Origin: Encephalitozoon hellem ATCC 50504
Taxonomy: Eukaryota > Microsporidia > Unikaryonidae
Length of the DNA stretch: 64,000 nt
Assembly: GCF_000277815.2 (NCBI RefSeq)
Contig: NC_018473.1
Span: 1-64,000 of the forward strand
Direction: 5' to 3'
Shown here: piece after piece, positions 45,342-54,633 of the stretch
How positions within the stretch are numbered: position 1 is the stretch's first letter
How the letters are laid out: each line of letters starts with the position of its first letter
Position numbers and translations under genes: made by a program
Notes under the pieces: model-generated
Databases searched by the model: none
The model's input: the letters and a program-made list of their open reading frames with translations, nothing else
What the model was told of the DNA's origin: nothing

Positions 45342-46013
45342 ATGATAGTGAAAAATTTGGCAGGGATTAAGGAAAGGTTTGACAACAGAAAGATCGAGGA
45401 ACTGAGAGAATTCGGGGTTGAGAGGATATCAAATTCTTGCCTCGTTAGGATGGGAGCATCCCAGCTGTTGGCAACATTCCAGAAAAGCACGTCGAAGCCA
45501 TACATTGACAGGCCCCATGAAGGAATAATAAGCTTCAGTGCGTCTACTGGAGGGAAGAGATACGAAAGATTACTAAACTTCCTGCACAAGGTATATATCA
45601 AGCAGAAGAGCATTGATTTGGAAAGCCTGTGTGTCAAGCTGAATGAAGAGGTTGTATTCATTCACATAGACCTGAGAGTTTTGTCAAGCGACGGAAACAT
45701 CTATGGTCTTGCTGTTAAAGGGGTGAATTCTGTTTTGGAGGCACTCGGTGTGAGAGTGAATTATGTTCCTCAGTGTTTTTCCTACTGTTCGATCGGAAGT
45801 GTAATTATTACTGATCCCTCAGAGGATGAGCAAAAGGAGGGAGACTGGAATTGCGTTATTGTGATGAAGTCTCCTAAAGAGATAGTTCTTCTAGAGAAGG
45901 TGGGAAAGGAGTGTGAGATAGAGAATATGCTTGAGGTTGTTGAGAGATCTGCCAGAAGCTTTGTGATGCGAATTCCTGGAGCGGAAGGCTTGGAGGAGTG
46001 CATGAGTGCTTGA
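45342..46013 (+). CDS. RRP45: RNA exosome RNase PH-type subunit, probably RRP45
   Basis: A 223-aa RNase PH-fold ring subunit of the exosome, which trims and degrades nuclear and cytosolic RNAs. The block RPHEGIISF and the segment SIDLESLCVKLNEEVVFIHIDLRVLSSDGNIYGLAVKG match the RRP45/RRP42 branch, with the DGNI wording closest to RRP45 (EXOSC9). It lacks the long C-terminal tail of human EXOSC9. GTCCCCTTG precedes the ATG; the longer frame overlaps the ADAM gene's start. The RRP42/RRP45 distinction is uncertain. BUD32 follows 28 bp downstream. Confidence 0.8.
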   Translation: MIVKNLAGIKERFDNRKIEELREFGVERISNSCLVRMGASQLLATFQKSTSKPYIDRPHEGIISFSASTGGKRYERLLNFLHKVYIKQKSIDLESLCVKLNEEVVFIHIDLRVLSSDGNIYGLAVKGVNSVLEALGVRVNYVPQCFSYCSIGSVIITDPSEDEQKEGDWNCVIVMKSPKEIVLLEKVGKECEIENMLEVVERSARSFVMRIPGAEGLEECMSA

Positions 46014-46041
46014 TAGATAGTTTACATTTGGATCCCTTCGA

Positions 46042-46635
46042 ATGGGGTTTCTCTTCCAGGGTGCAGAATCGATTATTTGGGACAGCGGAGAGACAGTTTC
46101 AAAGAAACGTATAAGAAAGACCTATAGGATTGAGGCGCTGGACACAAAGATAATAAGCAGTAGAACGAAGAGGGAGGCAAAGATCCTTAAGAAGTTGGAA
46201 GCAGCTGGAATACCGGCGCCAAGGCTAAGAGATGTGTACGGCGACACCATTGTGATGGAAAAGATAGACGGGACACCCCTAAAGGAGAAGATTGATGACT
46301 GCAGCGATCAGAAAACTCTCTTCTATGACTTGGGAGTCCTAGTGTCAAGGCTTCATCTTGTAGACGTGATCCATGGAGACCTAACAACATCAAACTTTAT
46401 ATTTAAGGATAAAATACATGTGATAGACTTCGGGCTGTCTTACATCTCCCGAAAGGATGAGGACAAGGCTGTTGATCTGTATGTCTTTGAAAAAGCAGTT
46501 GGGTGCAGACACGACACCAAGCTCCTCGAAAGTTTCTATAAAGGGTACATGGCCAAGGGAAGCACTGATGTATTAAGTAAGCTAGAGGCGGTTCGCTTGA
46601 GAGGTAGGAAAAGGGAGCTGATGGCCTTTGGGTAG
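46042..46635 (+). CDS. BUD32: KEOPS complex kinase/ATPase BUD32
   Basis: A 197-aa atypical small kinase of the KEOPS complex, needed for t6A modification of tRNAs. It has the compact Bud32 layout without a glycine-rich loop: RTKREAKILKKL helix, PAPRLRDVYGDTIVMEKIDG, catalytic HGDLTTSNFI, and VIDFGLSYIS for the metal-binding DFG. The C terminus has the RxRGRKR basic tail of the family. Length is slightly below yeast Bud32 (261 aa). GGATCCCTTCGA precedes the ATG. Confidence 0.95.
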   Translation: MGFLFQGAESIIWDSGETVSKKRIRKTYRIEALDTKIISSRTKREAKILKKLEAAGIPAPRLRDVYGDTIVMEKIDGTPLKEKIDDCSDQKTLFYDLGVLVSRLHLVDVIHGDLTTSNFIFKDKIHVIDFGLSYISRKDEDKAVDLYVFEKAVGCRHDTKLLESFYKGYMAKGSTDVLSKLEAVRLRGRKRELMAFG

Positions 46636-46691
46636 TGGATGCCATTATTAAATTGAGTTATAAAAAGCATTCGTGTGCACAAAATGTAAAA

Positions 46692-46762
46692 TGCATCATC
46701 CGAGAATCGAACCCGGGTCAGCCAGATGGCAACCGGCTATTATACCACTAAACCAATGATGC
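46692..46762 (-). tRNA. tRNA-Gly (GCC)
   Basis: A 71-nt cloverleaf on the minus strand. The acceptor arm GCATCAT pairs with ATGATGC, the D-arm reads TGGTTTAGTGGTATAATA, the anticodon stem GCCGG/CTGGC encloses the loop with anticodon GCC, and the T-arm has GGGTTCGATTC. No intron and no encoded CCA. It is the only tRNA seen in the window and lies between BUD32 and a CAP-Gly gene. Part of the frame starting at 46726 is a shadow. Confidence 0.95.
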
Positions 46763-46885
46763 TTGCTAACACCAGCGAACACTGTCTTCACGTACTCTCG
46801 TACAGGCAGAATGGGTTCTTGAAGCAGCAAGATTCGTCATGTATACTACAACATATAGAACACTCTGTTTTAATTCACATGTCAA

Positions 46886-47590
46886 CTATTCAACATTTAT
46901 CCCATGCTTCTTCATTATACTCTCAAACTCCCCCTTGAAGCGCTCAACAGCCTCTGCGTCGTCGTCCAGAACACCGTCTATTATTCTGTTTACTAAGAAC
47001 ATAACTCTATGTCTCTCGCATTCCTGAATGGCCTTTTTTCTCGCCAGCCCGCTTCGGCTCAAAGCCTCGCTCATCTCAGAAACAAGCCCTATTATGTCAG
47101 ATATATGTCTTCTGCTTCCTTCTGCAAGCTCCTTCAGTTCAGAATAGGCCTTTCCGTCTCTATCAGCCCTTTTAGAATTTATCTTTTCCTGGAGCAAAAG
47201 AACAATCCTCTTTATCTCTTCATTTTCCCTCCTAAGCTCAACTATCTCCCCTTTCTCAGCACTCCTTAGGGCTTCAATTGTTTCTTCTAGCTTTTTTATC
47301 TTCATTTCATAGAGATGAGCCTGCTGAGAGGCCTTGCCGCCGTCACCCATCTCCCTAGGCTCACACACAAGGCCCTCTCTTATCTTCTCGTACCGTATAA
47401 ATATTCCATGTTTGTCCTTGCAGTGGAAATACCTTACTCCATTCACACTTCCATTATTAGCCCCCACAGGCTCATCGAGCTCCAGCCCTATCCACTTCCC
47501 GTCCTTCGATTTTATCCTTCCAATATACCTCACCGTCCCCTTGAACTTATCTCCAAGTGTCAGCCTGTCGTTTACCATCAGCAAAGACAT
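46886..47590 (-). CDS. CAP-Gly domain microtubule-binding protein
   Basis: A 234-aa protein with an N-terminal CAP-Gly domain (about 8-75) and a coiled coil (about 85-150). The CAP-Gly core reads GKWIGLELDEPVGANNGSVNG, where GANNG replaces the usual GKNDG that grips the C-terminal EEY/F of tubulin or EB1, so binding may be altered. The size fits neither full dynactin p150 nor CLIP-170; a Bik1-like or tubulin-cofactor-like role is possible. The ATG at 47590 has GGGG upstream; an ATG four codons later is an alternative. Divergent from an 87-aa gene (48 bp). Confidence 0.88.
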   Translation of the reverse strand: MSLLMVNDRLTLGDKFKGTVRYIGRIKSKDGKWIGLELDEPVGANNGSVNGVRYFHCKDKHGIFIRYEKIREGLVCEPREMGDGGKASQQAHLYEMKIKKLEETIEALRSAEKGEIVELRRENEEIKRIVLLLQEKINSKRADRDGKAYSELKELAEGSRRHISDIIGLVSEMSEALSRSGLARKKAIQECERHRVMFLVNRIIDGVLDDDAEAVERFKGEFESIMKKHGINVE

Positions 47591-47638
47591 CCGGCTTCTG
47601 CACCCCTTAACTTGTTCCAAAAAAATACTCCTTGCCTA

Positions 47639-47902
47639 ATGGATAAAGACTCCATCACTCTCGACATTCCAGAGCTCGATGAAATCCCAACCATAGAGCT
47701 CGACGGCTTGGGCTCCCTGGACTCAATAGAAAACGGGTCTATCGACTCCTCCAGCGAGGAAGTAGATAATAGTGCCATTTCAAAAATACATGAATACCTT
47801 GATAAGGACTTGGAGGATCAGGACCTTTTGATAGAAAAGCTGAAGGCATTCGAGAAGAAGCTGGATGATCATATTAATGGTCACAAGACTCATAGAACTT
47901 AG
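47639..47902 (+). CDS. Hypothetical acidic protein (87 aa)
   Basis: I do not recognise this protein. The first 45 residues are acidic and low in complexity (Asp, Glu, Ile, Ser), and the second half forms a charged helix. The ATG at 47639 is the first after the divergent CAP-Gly start; the longer frame would overlap that gene. A CCCC lies about 25 bp upstream, further than usual. It is convergent with BMS1 (46-bp gap). It could be a small complex subunit. Confidence 0.5.
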   Translation: MDKDSITLDIPELDEIPTIELDGLGSLDSIENGSIDSSSEEVDNSAISKIHEYLDKDLEDQDLLIEKLKAFEKKLDDHINGHKTHRT

Positions 47903-47948
47903 GCCGCAGGTTATTCACCAAGTTGTTTTAATAGGTAAAAATAAAGAA

Positions 47949-50279
47949 TCACCTTTTCTTGCGTCTCTTCTTCATCATATCTTTGTGATTATCATGTATG
48001 GTCTTTTTGACTCTCTTCTCTCTCTCCTTTTCCTTTCTTCGTATCTCGTCTTCTTTCATCCTCCGGAGCCTCTGTCTATTCTCTTCCTCTTCCCGGTCCT
48101 TTTTCACTCTCTCTTCCATAATGCTGTTCATCATCTTATGCTTCTCCCTCAAATCGGGCGGAATTGGTAGCTCGATCTTCTCGCTAACAATAGAAATCCT
48201 CCTCCGGTCGAAAGGGAGCTCTTTCTCAATCTCCTGTGGAAGACCATAGTCTTCCTCAACGGCATCGCACTCCTCTTCCTCACCAGGAGAAGAGTCCTCC
48301 TGTCCATAGTTATGAGCAATTCCTAGGGCCTCTCTTATCTCATGCAGCCTTCGAAGCCCTCTCCATTCACCTACCAAGTTGTTCACAGGAACGAAGATTT
48401 TGTATACATCGACAGGAACAAAGCATCTCAACGTTATTATGTCGCTCATCAGCATGTTCCCTTCAAAGGTGGCCCTGTACACCCCATTCTTCCCATGAGG
48501 CATCTTAACTTGTCCTCTGAGACCACTTACAGCCTTAAGCGATGCTCCTTGAAACTTCAGCACCTCAAGGTCGGAAGTAAACATGTCCTGGACAAATACC
48601 GTGTTCTGCCTGATCTCCTTGGGATATCCTATCAGCTTCAGCTTCTTCACTAGATTCGGGTCTCCGTTGACATCTGTTATTGTCCCTAGCCCTAGAACCC
48701 TAAAATCCCCTTTCTCGCTGTACACAGAAAACCCGGTTCCTGCAGGCACAACAGGCCCATAGAAGGAAATATTGCAGTGCATAGACTCAGGCGTGTATTT
48801 TATAACTCGGTTTCTAGTTGCGTCCTTCATGCTGAATATTGGAACACTCTGGAATCTTCTCCACCCAACAGAAAATATGGCCGGCTCGTTTGTCTTTAGA
48901 ATCTTCCTGTACCATTTGTATCTCTTAACCTTCCCTTGAATGATATTCATTTCCTTTTCTGCTACAAGAAAGCTTCCGAGAATAATGACGTTGTTGAAAT
49001 CAACATTCCGGGGAATATGACTATTCAATCTAATCTTGACATACTTTCCTGGAATAATGACTCCCGGAACCATCATCTCCTCATTTCTTTTCATCTCTTC
49101 TTCCAACCTTCTTTTTTCTCTGAGTAGGATGTTACTGTTTTCCTTTTCCTTTTCTTCGTATCTTCTGTTGAATTTCTCGATAAGGTCTTCCTCGGTGACT
49201 GCTTCCCTTTGGAATCTGTCAGACGTCATCTTCTTTAAGTCCTCAAAGTCAAGGCTTGATTCGTCCTTCTCTTCAATCTCCTCCTCTTCCTCCTCTTCAG
49301 AGCCTTCCTCGTTTGTGTCACCTTCAGATACGCAACAATCAGTCCTCTCTTCGATGCTCTTTCCACCCCGGAAAATCTTCACCTCCATGTCCTCTTCAAT
49401 CTCAATCTCTACTCCATTCTCCTCCTCAACCTCTTCTTTCTTGTGTTCGTTAATCTCAGACATCGGCGAGTACAAGATCTTTGATCTTTGTGAGAGCTTG
49501 CTTTCCCCATGGCTGGGAACAGGATCTATCACTGCCTCAATCTCAACTATTCTGTTGTCCCCAATCCCAGGAATATGGACCTCCGTGTCTTTTCTCATCA
49601 GTCCTCCCCTTACATATCCATAAACAAATACCTCATCAACCCTATCTACAACAACGTGTGGATGCATGCACTTCCACTCAATGGGCCTGTACTTCATAAC
49701 TCCAATCGATCTACAAAGCTTGGAAAAGTCCGCATCTCTGTATCTTCCTGCCTCAACCTCCCCAACATAGAAGAACTTGATTCCAGGGCATATCTCCTCC
49801 CATATCCTCTTCTTTATCGACTTTAGATGCTTCTGATCTTTACAGCCATCAGCATTGGTCACAACACATAGAATCTTGGAGAGCCCGTGCGATATCAGCA
49901 GTGTGAGAAACTCAAATGTCTCCATCTCCAGCCCAGATGCTGCATTGATCGTGAGAATGACCAAGTCAGACACTTTCGAGATATCGACAAACTGGTGGAT
50001 GTCAGCTCTTGATTCAAACAGAGTAATTCTCTTTTCCTTCGATGAAGACAGCGTCACCGGGCCTCTAGGTGTATCTATCAGCTGGTGGGTAAAGTACTTC
50101 ACAATAGACCTCATAAGCGTGGTTTTTCCACTCCTAGAGGGTCCTACTATCGACACAAATGCAGGGGGAAGATCCTTGTAGAACATGTTTTCGATTGGGA
50201 CTCTTGCTATTTTCTCTTCATGCCGCAGCTGTCCGTTGGTCATCCTTCTTGACTTCTTGGCACCCGTCTTTTCATTCAT
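47949..50279 (-). CDS. BMS1: Ribosome biogenesis GTPase BMS1
   Basis: A 776-aa nucleolar GTPase of 40S assembly. The GTPase domain starts with GPSRSGKTTL (P-loop) and has TNADG in the base-recognition position. A Glu-rich acidic middle (about 290-370) is followed by the conserved C-terminal domain (GSFLVAEKEMNI...RFQSVPIFSM...GPVVPAGTGF, then the GLRGQVKMPHGK block), and a basic, helical tail (REKHKMM... to the end). It is about two thirds of yeast BMS1 (1183 aa). The ATG at 50279 has ACCCTGAAATCC upstream; the longer frame covers the divergent dUTPase gene and is a shadow there. Confidence 0.95.
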   Translation of the reverse strand: MNEKTGAKKSRRMTNGQLRHEEKIARVPIENMFYKDLPPAFVSIVGPSRSGKTTLMRSIVKYFTHQLIDTPRGPVTLSSSKEKRITLFESRADIHQFVDISKVSDLVILTINAASGLEMETFEFLTLLISHGLSKILCVVTNADGCKDQKHLKSIKKRIWEEICPGIKFFYVGEVEAGRYRDADFSKLCRSIGVMKYRPIEWKCMHPHVVVDRVDEVFVYGYVRGGLMRKDTEVHIPGIGDNRIVEIEAVIDPVPSHGESKLSQRSKILYSPMSEINEHKKEEVEEENGVEIEIEEDMEVKIFRGGKSIEERTDCCVSEGDTNEEGSEEEEEEEIEEKDESSLDFEDLKKMTSDRFQREAVTEEDLIEKFNRRYEEKEKENSNILLREKRRLEEEMKRNEEMMVPGVIIPGKYVKIRLNSHIPRNVDFNNVIILGSFLVAEKEMNIIQGKVKRYKWYRKILKTNEPAIFSVGWRRFQSVPIFSMKDATRNRVIKYTPESMHCNISFYGPVVPAGTGFSVYSEKGDFRVLGLGTITDVNGDPNLVKKLKLIGYPKEIRQNTVFVQDMFTSDLEVLKFQGASLKAVSGLRGQVKMPHGKNGVYRATFEGNMLMSDIITLRCFVPVDVYKIFVPVNNLVGEWRGLRRLHEIREALGIAHNYGQEDSSPGEEEECDAVEEDYGLPQEIEKELPFDRRRISIVSEKIELPIPPDLREKHKMMNSIMEERVKKDREEEENRQRLRRMKEDEIRRKEKEREKRVKKTIHDNHKDMMKKRRKKR

Positions 50280-50322
50280 GGATTTCAGGGTAAAGATGAA
50301 TACTAAATAACAGTTACCCTCC

Positions 50323-50757
50323 ATGACGGTTGAAGAAATAAGAGTCCGCAAAGTACATCCAAATGCCAGAATCCCGAGGAGACAATCTGAGGGTGCAGCT
50401 GGATACGATCTACATTCGGTAGAGTCTGGGGTGATCCCTCCTGGAGAGAGAAGGTCCATACGAACAGGATTGGTATGGGACATTCCCAAGTCAATTGTCG
50501 GGCTAGTGTTTGGAAGGTCAGGGCTTGCTCTGAAGAACTGGATAGAGGTGGCAGAAACATGTGTGCGTCCTGGAGAGGGCAAGGAGCTTGAGATTACTCT
50601 CATCAACAATGGAAAGGAGGAGTTTGTGTACGAAGAGTCCTGCCGTATAGCCCAGCTTGTATTTGTTCCCGTGCTGAGCTGTGAGGTGAGCTTTGTAGAG
50701 TCTTTAGATTCCACAGAGAGAGGAAGCCTTGGATTTGGATCGACAGGACTAAAATAA
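50323..50757 (+). CDS. DUT1: dUTPase family protein with altered motif 3
   Basis: A 144-aa trimeric-type dUTPase homologue; the enzyme splits dUTP to dUMP and keeps uracil out of DNA. Motif 1 (AAGYDLHS, 25-32), motif 2 (GRSGLA, 64-69), motif 4 (RIAQLVF, 108-114) and the Gly-rich motif 5 (ERGSLGFGSTG, 132-142) are present. Motif 3, normally GVIDxDYRG with the catalytic Asp and base-stacking Tyr, reads TCVRPGEGK (79-87), with neither residue. The chain is otherwise normal length. Either another residue replaces them or the protein has lost activity. ACCCTCC precedes the ATG; divergent from BMS1 (43 bp). Confidence 0.93.
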   Translation: MTVEEIRVRKVHPNARIPRRQSEGAAGYDLHSVESGVIPPGERRSIRTGLVWDIPKSIVGLVFGRSGLALKNWIEVAETCVRPGEGKELEITLINNGKEEFVYEESCRIAQLVFVPVLSCEVSFVESLDSTERGSLGFGSTGLK

Positions 50758-50768
50758 AATTCTAAGGT

Positions 50769-51137
50769 TTAATATTGATGCCATGTTCCATTGTGTATCA
50801 AATGCTGTTTCCAGTGCTTCATGTCTCTCTCCCTCTCCTTCCTCCTGATCTTCTCAGCAAGCTTCTTCCACTGCTTTTCTGTCTTAATAGGAACTCCAAA
50901 CATTCTCCCAGCATGTGCCTCCATTTCATTCTTCCTGCTTTCCGACCTACTTTTTCCTACTTTTAGGAGTTTCCATATCAACCTGTCCAGCTTCAGCACA
51001 ACTTTTTCAAGGTCCATAACTGCAGCCTCTGAGGGCATGTCCACTTCTGTGCCAACAATGAGTTCTTGGCTTACGGGCGTACCGGCAATCGTGCAAATCA
51101 AGTAGGCTCCAAGTGCCGAGAACCTTCCGGGATTCAT
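50769..51137 (-). CDS. Hypothetical protein (122 aa)
   Basis: I do not recognise this protein. It has a hydrophobic stretch near the N terminus (ALGAYLICTIAGTPV, 8-22), an acidic middle, and a strongly basic helical C-terminal half (KIRRKERERDMKHWKQH). The N-terminal stretch could be a weak signal or buried strand. The ATG at 51137 is the first reasonable start; no CCC motif precedes it. It is convergent with dUTPase (11-bp gap) and divergent from the RNase Z gene. A basic C-terminal half suggests nucleic-acid contact, but this is speculative. Confidence 0.6.
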   Translation of the reverse strand: MNPGRFSALGAYLICTIAGTPVSQELIVGTEVDMPSEAAVMDLEKVVLKLDRLIWKLLKVGKSRSESRKNEMEAHAGRMFGVPIKTEKQWKKLAEKIRRKERERDMKHWKQHLIHNGTWHQY

Positions 51138-51266
51138 GTTGTGCAACTGTGATGATTGTGTTTGTTTGGTAAATAACACTGTTCCGAAACGCTACAGCAT
51201 CTGCAGAGAGCGAAATAGAGGCTGCATCTAGATAAAAGATCACCCTCTACACGCCCGGGACAAAAC

Positions 51267-53051
51267 ATGATAGAATTTAAGTATCTGGCCACACGAAGTG
51301 GCAAGTCATTGGTGCTAACAGTAGACAATAAAAGATATCTATTCAATCTTTTCGAAGGATTTCAGAGATACTGTATAGAGTCCAATGTCAGTATCAGCAG
51401 GATCTCGACGATCTTTGTTTCGTCAGAGGAATCCGTTCCTCCTCTCATGGGAATGTACTTGACGCTGAGAGATGTGAAGAAGGAAGCTCTGGATATCGTA
51501 TGCAGCTCAGACGTACAGGAGATGATAGCTTCAGGAAAAAGGTTTGCAGATCCAATGAATTTGAGAATCAGTTACATGAGAGACTATGTGGACAATTCCA
51601 TCAGGGTAGAGACGATTGAGAATGCCCTTGCAACTAGAGAAAGAAAAGAGCTTTCTTTTGTTTTGGATATCAAGCCAATCCGAGGAAGATTTCTTGTGGA
51701 AAAAGTTCCCAAAGACATCCCAAAGCATCTGTACTCAAAACTCACAAGAAGAGAAAGTGTAGAGTACAATGGGAAGGTATATGATGGAGCAGAATATATG
51801 GAAGATGATATAGATGTTGGGACTATTGCTATTGTGTATTCTTCTGGAAATTTTGAAAGGCTTCTGGAAAGAATGGTGGAAAGGGCACCGAGGTACTTCT
51901 TTTGTTTTCAGAAAGACGCCGCACAGTATCTCTCCTCTGCCGTTAACGGCTACTTCTTTTATTTGGAAGACAACTGCTTTGTCGAATATACATCCCTATA
52001 TGATATCCAGCTAGAGCTGAGCTCAATACACAAGGATTTCCTACTGCCACTCCCCGGTGGAAGTCCTGCCAGTTCTCTCGAGTCCATAGAAAGTATTCAT
52101 AGCTGTGGAGTCCTTACATATACCAAAGCTGCAAAGTGCTTCTCCCACTCCCATCAAGGCCAGAGAAAGCACATCCCATGCGCCAGAGAGCACAAGGAAA
52201 AAAGCATATTGTTCCTTGGAACAGGATGTGCCATCCCATCGAAATACAGGAATGTGTCGGCAATACTCTATGAGTCGTCGGACGCAGCCATTATGTTTGA
52301 TTGCGGAGAAGATACCTTGTTCCAAATACATAGAGCCTATGGAGAGCTTGATGTTCTGAAAAAGCTCAAGGCGATTTTTGTATCACATTCCCATGCAGAC
52401 CACGTGCTAGGAATTGCGTCCGTGCTGAAAAAGATAGGCCATAAAATAAAGATCTTTGCTCCTGCCGCCATAAGGCCGTTTATTGAGAGCTTTGGTACTC
52501 GAAACTATGAGTACATAGAAACAAATTATGCAAAGGTGATGGAAAGGAGGTTTGGGGATACATTCCAGATATCTAAGAAGGCTCCCTTGCGCACAATTGA
52601 TGTGGAGAACTATCTTCTCAAGTTTGACATTGGATTTGAGATAGGTATTTGTGGGGTAGACCACTGCTCCGACTCCTGTGGAATTAGAATGAAGGATGGA
52701 GACATAGTTATAACATACTCTGGAGATGCAAAGCCTTCCGTACTTTTTGGGATGATGTCTCTCAACTCAGATGTTATGATACATGAGGCCACATTTGCCC
52801 TTGACCAGCAAGAGAGGGCTATGCAAACAGGGCACTCAACGATAGATGGTGCACTCGAGGTCTTCAGGGTGTCTAGATCCAAGATTCTACTTCTTACACA
52901 CTTCAGTCAAAGATATTCAAAAGGAATCATATCCGATGGGGAGTGGATTCCGTGTACAGACTTATTTAGATATACAATTGGATCGACCGTGTATCCTAAA
53001 GACAGAGTCAATGCCTACTATGATGGGCTTAGATCAGATGAGGATAAGTGA
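51267..53051 (+). CDS. TRZ1: tRNase Z, long form (3' tRNA-processing endonuclease)
   Basis: A 594-aa long-form RNase Z (ELAC2/Trz1) that cuts the 3' trailer from pre-tRNAs. It has two metallo-beta-lactamase halves: a degenerate N-terminal half (1-250) and the catalytic C-terminal half with FLGTGCAIPSKYRN (316-329), HSHADH (374-379), the SGDAKPS block, and the C-terminal HFSQRY motif. The flexible exosite arm of the N-terminal half appears reduced. Length is below yeast Trz1 (838 aa). CGCCCGGGAC precedes the ATG. Confidence 0.95.
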   Translation: MIEFKYLATRSGKSLVLTVDNKRYLFNLFEGFQRYCIESNVSISRISTIFVSSEESVPPLMGMYLTLRDVKKEALDIVCSSDVQEMIASGKRFADPMNLRISYMRDYVDNSIRVETIENALATRERKELSFVLDIKPIRGRFLVEKVPKDIPKHLYSKLTRRESVEYNGKVYDGAEYMEDDIDVGTIAIVYSSGNFERLLERMVERAPRYFFCFQKDAAQYLSSAVNGYFFYLEDNCFVEYTSLYDIQLELSSIHKDFLLPLPGGSPASSLESIESIHSCGVLTYTKAAKCFSHSHQGQRKHIPCAREHKEKSILFLGTGCAIPSKYRNVSAILYESSDAAIMFDCGEDTLFQIHRAYGELDVLKKLKAIFVSHSHADHVLGIASVLKKIGHKIKIFAPAAIRPFIESFGTRNYEYIETNYAKVMERRFGDTFQISKKAPLRTIDVENYLLKFDIGFEIGICGVDHCSDSCGIRMKDGDIVITYSGDAKPSVLFGMMSLNSDVMIHEATFALDQQERAMQTGHSTIDGALEVFRVSRSKILLLTHFSQRYSKGIISDGEWIPCTDLFRYTIGSTVYPKDRVNAYYDGLRSDEDK

Positions 53052-53057
53052 CATAAT

Positions 53058-54566
53058 TTATTTCAATGATAGAACCCTCTGCTTTCTAGAAATAAGATAG
53101 CTTTTCCATTTAGAGAGAAGTTCGCCAACGTCTGCCGTACATTCCTCCTCGCCGCTCAGATCGTCGGCAATGGACCCCTCAAACTGCTCTATGGCCTTTA
53201 TCTTATCTTCCTCTGGGATGTGCATGAAAGGCCTCCACATAAATAAAGAAAGCCTGTTGAATACCTTTTTCCAGAGAAGCCTTCCGTTTTTATTGAACAT
53301 CTGAACCAGTCCACTCGAGCAGTCCCCAATGGAAGCAGAGGCTACATAGAGTCCACTGTGTGACCACGAGATAGATGTGCATGATGGGTGGGAGTAAGCA
53401 CTTCTTAGCTCTCCGTTGTCGTAAAACTCTATGTTCCCTGTATCAGAGTCATGGACACAGCATACATCGTCGTAGAGTGCAATGAGAAGATCGTCTTCTT
53501 TTTTGATCTGCTTTACCATGTTAAAGCTAAACTTGTCTCTGCTATATAATAGAAGCGTTTGTTTCGAATCCACAACGGCAAACATCTTATCGGAAACCTC
53601 GATCTGCTCTGCACATCCTCCGAGCTGTGTGAGGGTTATACCATCTGCTCCATAGGATTCGACGAACTGAACGCTCTTTTTCTGTATGTTCTTTGTCATA
53701 AGTGCAAAGCATCTGTTTTCAGAAAAGTAGAATTTGATGTCTTCGATATTTGCATGTGTCTTCGAAAGCTTATACTCTCCCTTACTATATATGATCTTCT
53801 GTATCTTGTCTCCGCCAAACTCCACTCTTTGGTGGTTGTGGTGCCTGATACACTTCATTTCGGCGAGCTTTTGATCAAACTCAACTTCCCTGCCCAATGA
53901 AAGTGAGAAGGATTTGCGTTGGCCCAAGAAACATGCACATCCCTCGTCGAATACAACATCTCCTCTGACCCCCTGTAGCTTGACAATACATTCGTTCTTG
54001 AATATGTCCCATACACTGGTTTCTTTCTTTGTAAAGGCTACAATAAACTTATTGTCGGGGCTGAACAATACATCTGTAACCTCATCATTGAGTTTGACCT
54101 TGCTGAATATCTCGAGACTCCTCCCGACCCTGATTTCAATGATGCTTCCCACGAAAAAGCATACAAACATCCCATCATTGCTAACAGCGCACTTACTGAC
54201 ATCATTAAACCCACGCATTTCTTCAAACTCCTTTGTTTTCTGCTCGAATAAGGAAAGGACACCATCATTGAGTACTGCAAACTGTTCTCGCCCAGAAAAC
54301 TGGAAGTCAACAAACTCCTTGGGCTCTAGCTTTTTCAATGGAACATACTCCCTGTCTTCTGCACTTATTATGCTGTAGAACTCTTTCAAGGAATGCGCCC
54401 GGACATGGGGGAGGCCCTCAAGCTTCCTGAGGAGAAGCCCGGCCTGCTGGGAAGTCTTTAGTTGAACAATGCATAGATTGTCTCTGAACAGGGAGTTGTC
54501 TGGTGTGATTTCAGACAGGCTGTCCCTGTCCTGGTCAAGACCGATGATTAAAACTTGGTTGTTCAT
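53058..54566 (-). CDS. PRT1: Translation initiation factor eIF3 subunit b (reduced)
   Basis: A 502-aa protein matching eIF3b, the beta-propeller scaffold of eIF3 at the 40S subunit. The C-terminal half gives the best evidence: IEFYDNGELRSAYSHPSCTSISWSHSGLYVASAS and then FNKNGRLLWKKVFNRLSLFMWRP (family: F...G..L.K......F.QLLWRPRP). The N-terminal 80 residues may hold a degenerate RRM (VLIIGLDQ). It is much shorter than yeast eIF3b (763 aa), partly because the C-terminal helical tail is cut. The ATG at 54566 follows GAACCCTTCTTCG. It is convergent with RNase Z with only 6 bp between stops. Confidence 0.8.
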   Translation of the reverse strand: MNNQVLIIGLDQDRDSLSEITPDNSLFRDNLCIVQLKTSQQAGLLLRKLEGLPHVRAHSLKEFYSIISAEDREYVPLKKLEPKEFVDFQFSGREQFAVLNDGVLSLFEQKTKEFEEMRGFNDVSKCAVSNDGMFVCFFVGSIIEIRVGRSLEIFSKVKLNDEVTDVLFSPDNKFIVAFTKKETSVWDIFKNECIVKLQGVRGDVVFDEGCACFLGQRKSFSLSLGREVEFDQKLAEMKCIRHHNHQRVEFGGDKIQKIIYSKGEYKLSKTHANIEDIKFYFSENRCFALMTKNIQKKSVQFVESYGADGITLTQLGGCAEQIEVSDKMFAVVDSKQTLLLYSRDKFSFNMVKQIKKEDDLLIALYDDVCCVHDSDTGNIEFYDNGELRSAYSHPSCTSISWSHSGLYVASASIGDCSSGLVQMFNKNGRLLWKKVFNRLSLFMWRPFMHIPEEDKIKAIEQFEGSIADDLSGEEECTADVGELLSKWKSYLISRKQRVLSLK

Positions 54567-54633
54567 CGAAGAAGGGTTCACAGAGAATTTTTACCTCGTG
54601 TGGGAGCTGTATGTATCGTCGACATTCAGGGGT

